Source: G963667075 sp963667075
GTDB taxonomy: Bacteria; Pseudomonadota; Alphaproteobacteria; Micavibrionales; Micavibrionaceae
Reading direction: 5' to 3'
Length of the DNA stretch: 64,000 nt
NCBI GenBank assembly: GCA_963667075.1
Contig: OY762938.1
Span: 1,240,001-1,304,000 of the forward strand
Shown here: in pieces, positions 63,118-64,000 of the stretch
Position numbering within the stretch: the stretch's first letter is position 1
How the letters are laid out: each line of letters opens with the position of its first letter
Program-made: the position numbers and the translations under genes
Notes under the pieces: generated by a model
Database searches by the model: none
Seen by the model: the letters and a program-made list of their open reading frames with translations, nothing else
What the model was told of the DNA's origin: nothing

Positions 63118-64000
63118 TTACAGTTCGCCGCCGCTGTGGTCGCTGACCAGGACTTCGCGTTTGCCGACGTGGTTGGCGGGGCTGATGACGCCTTGGCGTT
63201 CCATTTCCTCGACAATGCGGGCGGCGCGGTTATAGCCGATTTGGAGGTATCTTTGGACAAAGCTTGTGGAGGCTTTGCGTTCTCTCGCTACAAGGGCAAC
63301 GGCCTGGTCGTATAACTCATCCACTTTTGAGCCGCCTTCGTTCCCTGTATCGAACAGGCCGCCTTCGGCAAAGGCATCGCCGCCTTCAAGTTCATCAAGA
63401 TAGGCAGGCTCTGCCTGATTTTTTAGGAATCTGACGACTTTTTCGACTTCGTCATCGGAGACGAACGGGCCGTGTACGCGTGTAATACGCCCGCCGGCTG
63501 CCATGTAGAGCATATCGCCCATGCCGAGCAGTTGTTCTGCGCCGCCGTCCCCTAAAATCGTACGGCTGTCAATTTTGGATGTGACCTGAAAGCTGATCCG
63601 TGTTGGGAAGTTGGCTTTGATCACACCGGTAATAACATCAACGGATGGCCTTTGTGTTGCCATGATGAGGTGAATGCCCGCCGCCCGTGCCATTTGGGCC
63701 AGACGCTGGATCGCGCTTTCAACATCTTTGCCGGCGACCAGCATAAGATCGGCAAACTCATCCACGACTACGACAATATAGGGCAGCTCTGTCAGGTCCA
63801 GGGGCTGTTCTTCGTAGACCGGTTTGCCGGTTTCCGGGTCAAAGCCTGTCTGTATTTTGCGCATCAGGACTTCGCCTTTATCACGGGCTTCTTTTAGGCG
63901 GGCGTTATAGCCTTCGATGTTACGTACACCCAGCTTCGACATAGAGCGGTAACGCTCTTCCATTTCCTGTACGACCCATTTAAGGGCAACAACGGCGCGG
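63118..64000 (-). CDS. ftsK: DNA translocase FtsK, C-terminal part
   Basis: About 294 codons are visible; the frame is open past the right edge, so ATG 63963 is internal. RecA-like motor features: YIVVVVDEFADLM (Walker B), AGIHLIMATQRPSVDVITGVIKANFPTRISFQV, SRTILGDGGAEQLLGMGDML. The last ~65 residues are the gamma winged helix that reads polar sequences: TSFVQRYLQIGYNRAARIVEEMERQGV. It pumps DNA at the septum for chromosome dimer resolution. Confidence 0.96.
   Translation of the reverse strand, partial: RAVVALKWVVQEMEERYRSMSKLGVRNIEGYNARLKEARDKGEVLMRKIQTGFDPETGKPVYEEQPLDLTELPYIVVVVDEFADLMLVAGKDVESAIQRLAQMARAAGIHLIMATQRPSVDVITGVIKANFPTRISFQVTSKIDSRTILGDGGAEQLLGMGDMLYMAAGGRITRVHGPFVSDDEVEKVVRFLKNQAEPAYLDELEGGDAFAEGGLFDTGNEGGSKVDELYDQAVALVARERKASTSFVQRYLQIGYNRAARIVEEMERQGVISPANHVGKREVLVSDHSGGEL

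Overview
The window looks like part of an alphaproteobacterial chromosome. Evidence: the rpsT-dnaA order followed by dnaN-recF-gyrB, an HslVU pair, a his cluster containing hisH-hisA-hisF-hisE, and DotA/TraY-type proteins. Three tandem DotA/TraY genes followed by a large protein with an SGNVFF-type N-terminus suggest a Micavibrio-like lineage to me. That placement comes from memory of protein families and was not computed. Most genes are housekeeping with moderate GC. The fic locus, the dnaA-dnaN insert and the sugar locus are visibly richer in A+T and look acquired.

Layout. 1-3.4 kb: end of a BI-1 family gene, tRNA-Ala, a self-contained fic locus with repeated operator-like palindromes, an RlmL-like methyltransferase, tRNA-Gly. 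3.5-8.9 kb: uppP, a Na/Pi cotransporter, thrS and infC (apparently started by AUC). 9-15 kb: a divergent histidine cluster, hisH-GNAT-hisA-hisF-hisE on the minus strand and hisD plus a fused hisC-hisB on the plus strand. 15-18.5 kb: a lipoprotein trypsin-like protease and hslVU. 18.5-22.3 kb: an ilv operon (ilvB-ilvH-ilvC) preceded by a Leu/Val-rich leader peptide and a complete attenuator. 22.4-36 kb: an exported protein, rpsT, dnaA, then an IS6-family element with a pentapeptide-repeat gene and gene fragments wedged before dnaN, then recF, an M48 protease (convergent), gyrB, argS. 36-38.2 kb: groES-groEL.

38.2-48 kb: a repeat-rich stretch with a broken FkbM-like methyltransferase, then a fucose-containing polysaccharide locus: GT11 glycosyltransferase and flippase on plus; gmd, fcl, two ATP-grasp proteins, an O-antigen polymerase/ligase and a GH16 glycanase on minus. 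48.4-62.6 kb: three consecutive DotA/TraY paralogues and a 1780-residue modular protein with a pseudopilin-like head, a DUF1566-like domain, four tandem ~200-residue modules and a glycine-rich end. This block is the best candidate for an undescribed system. 63.1 kb to the edge: 3' part of ftsK.

A dispersed repeat family of up to ~200 bp, whose longest copies end in short inverted repeats, appears at least six times between genes. Related palindromic DNA seems to have become coding sequence at the start of the 1780-residue protein.
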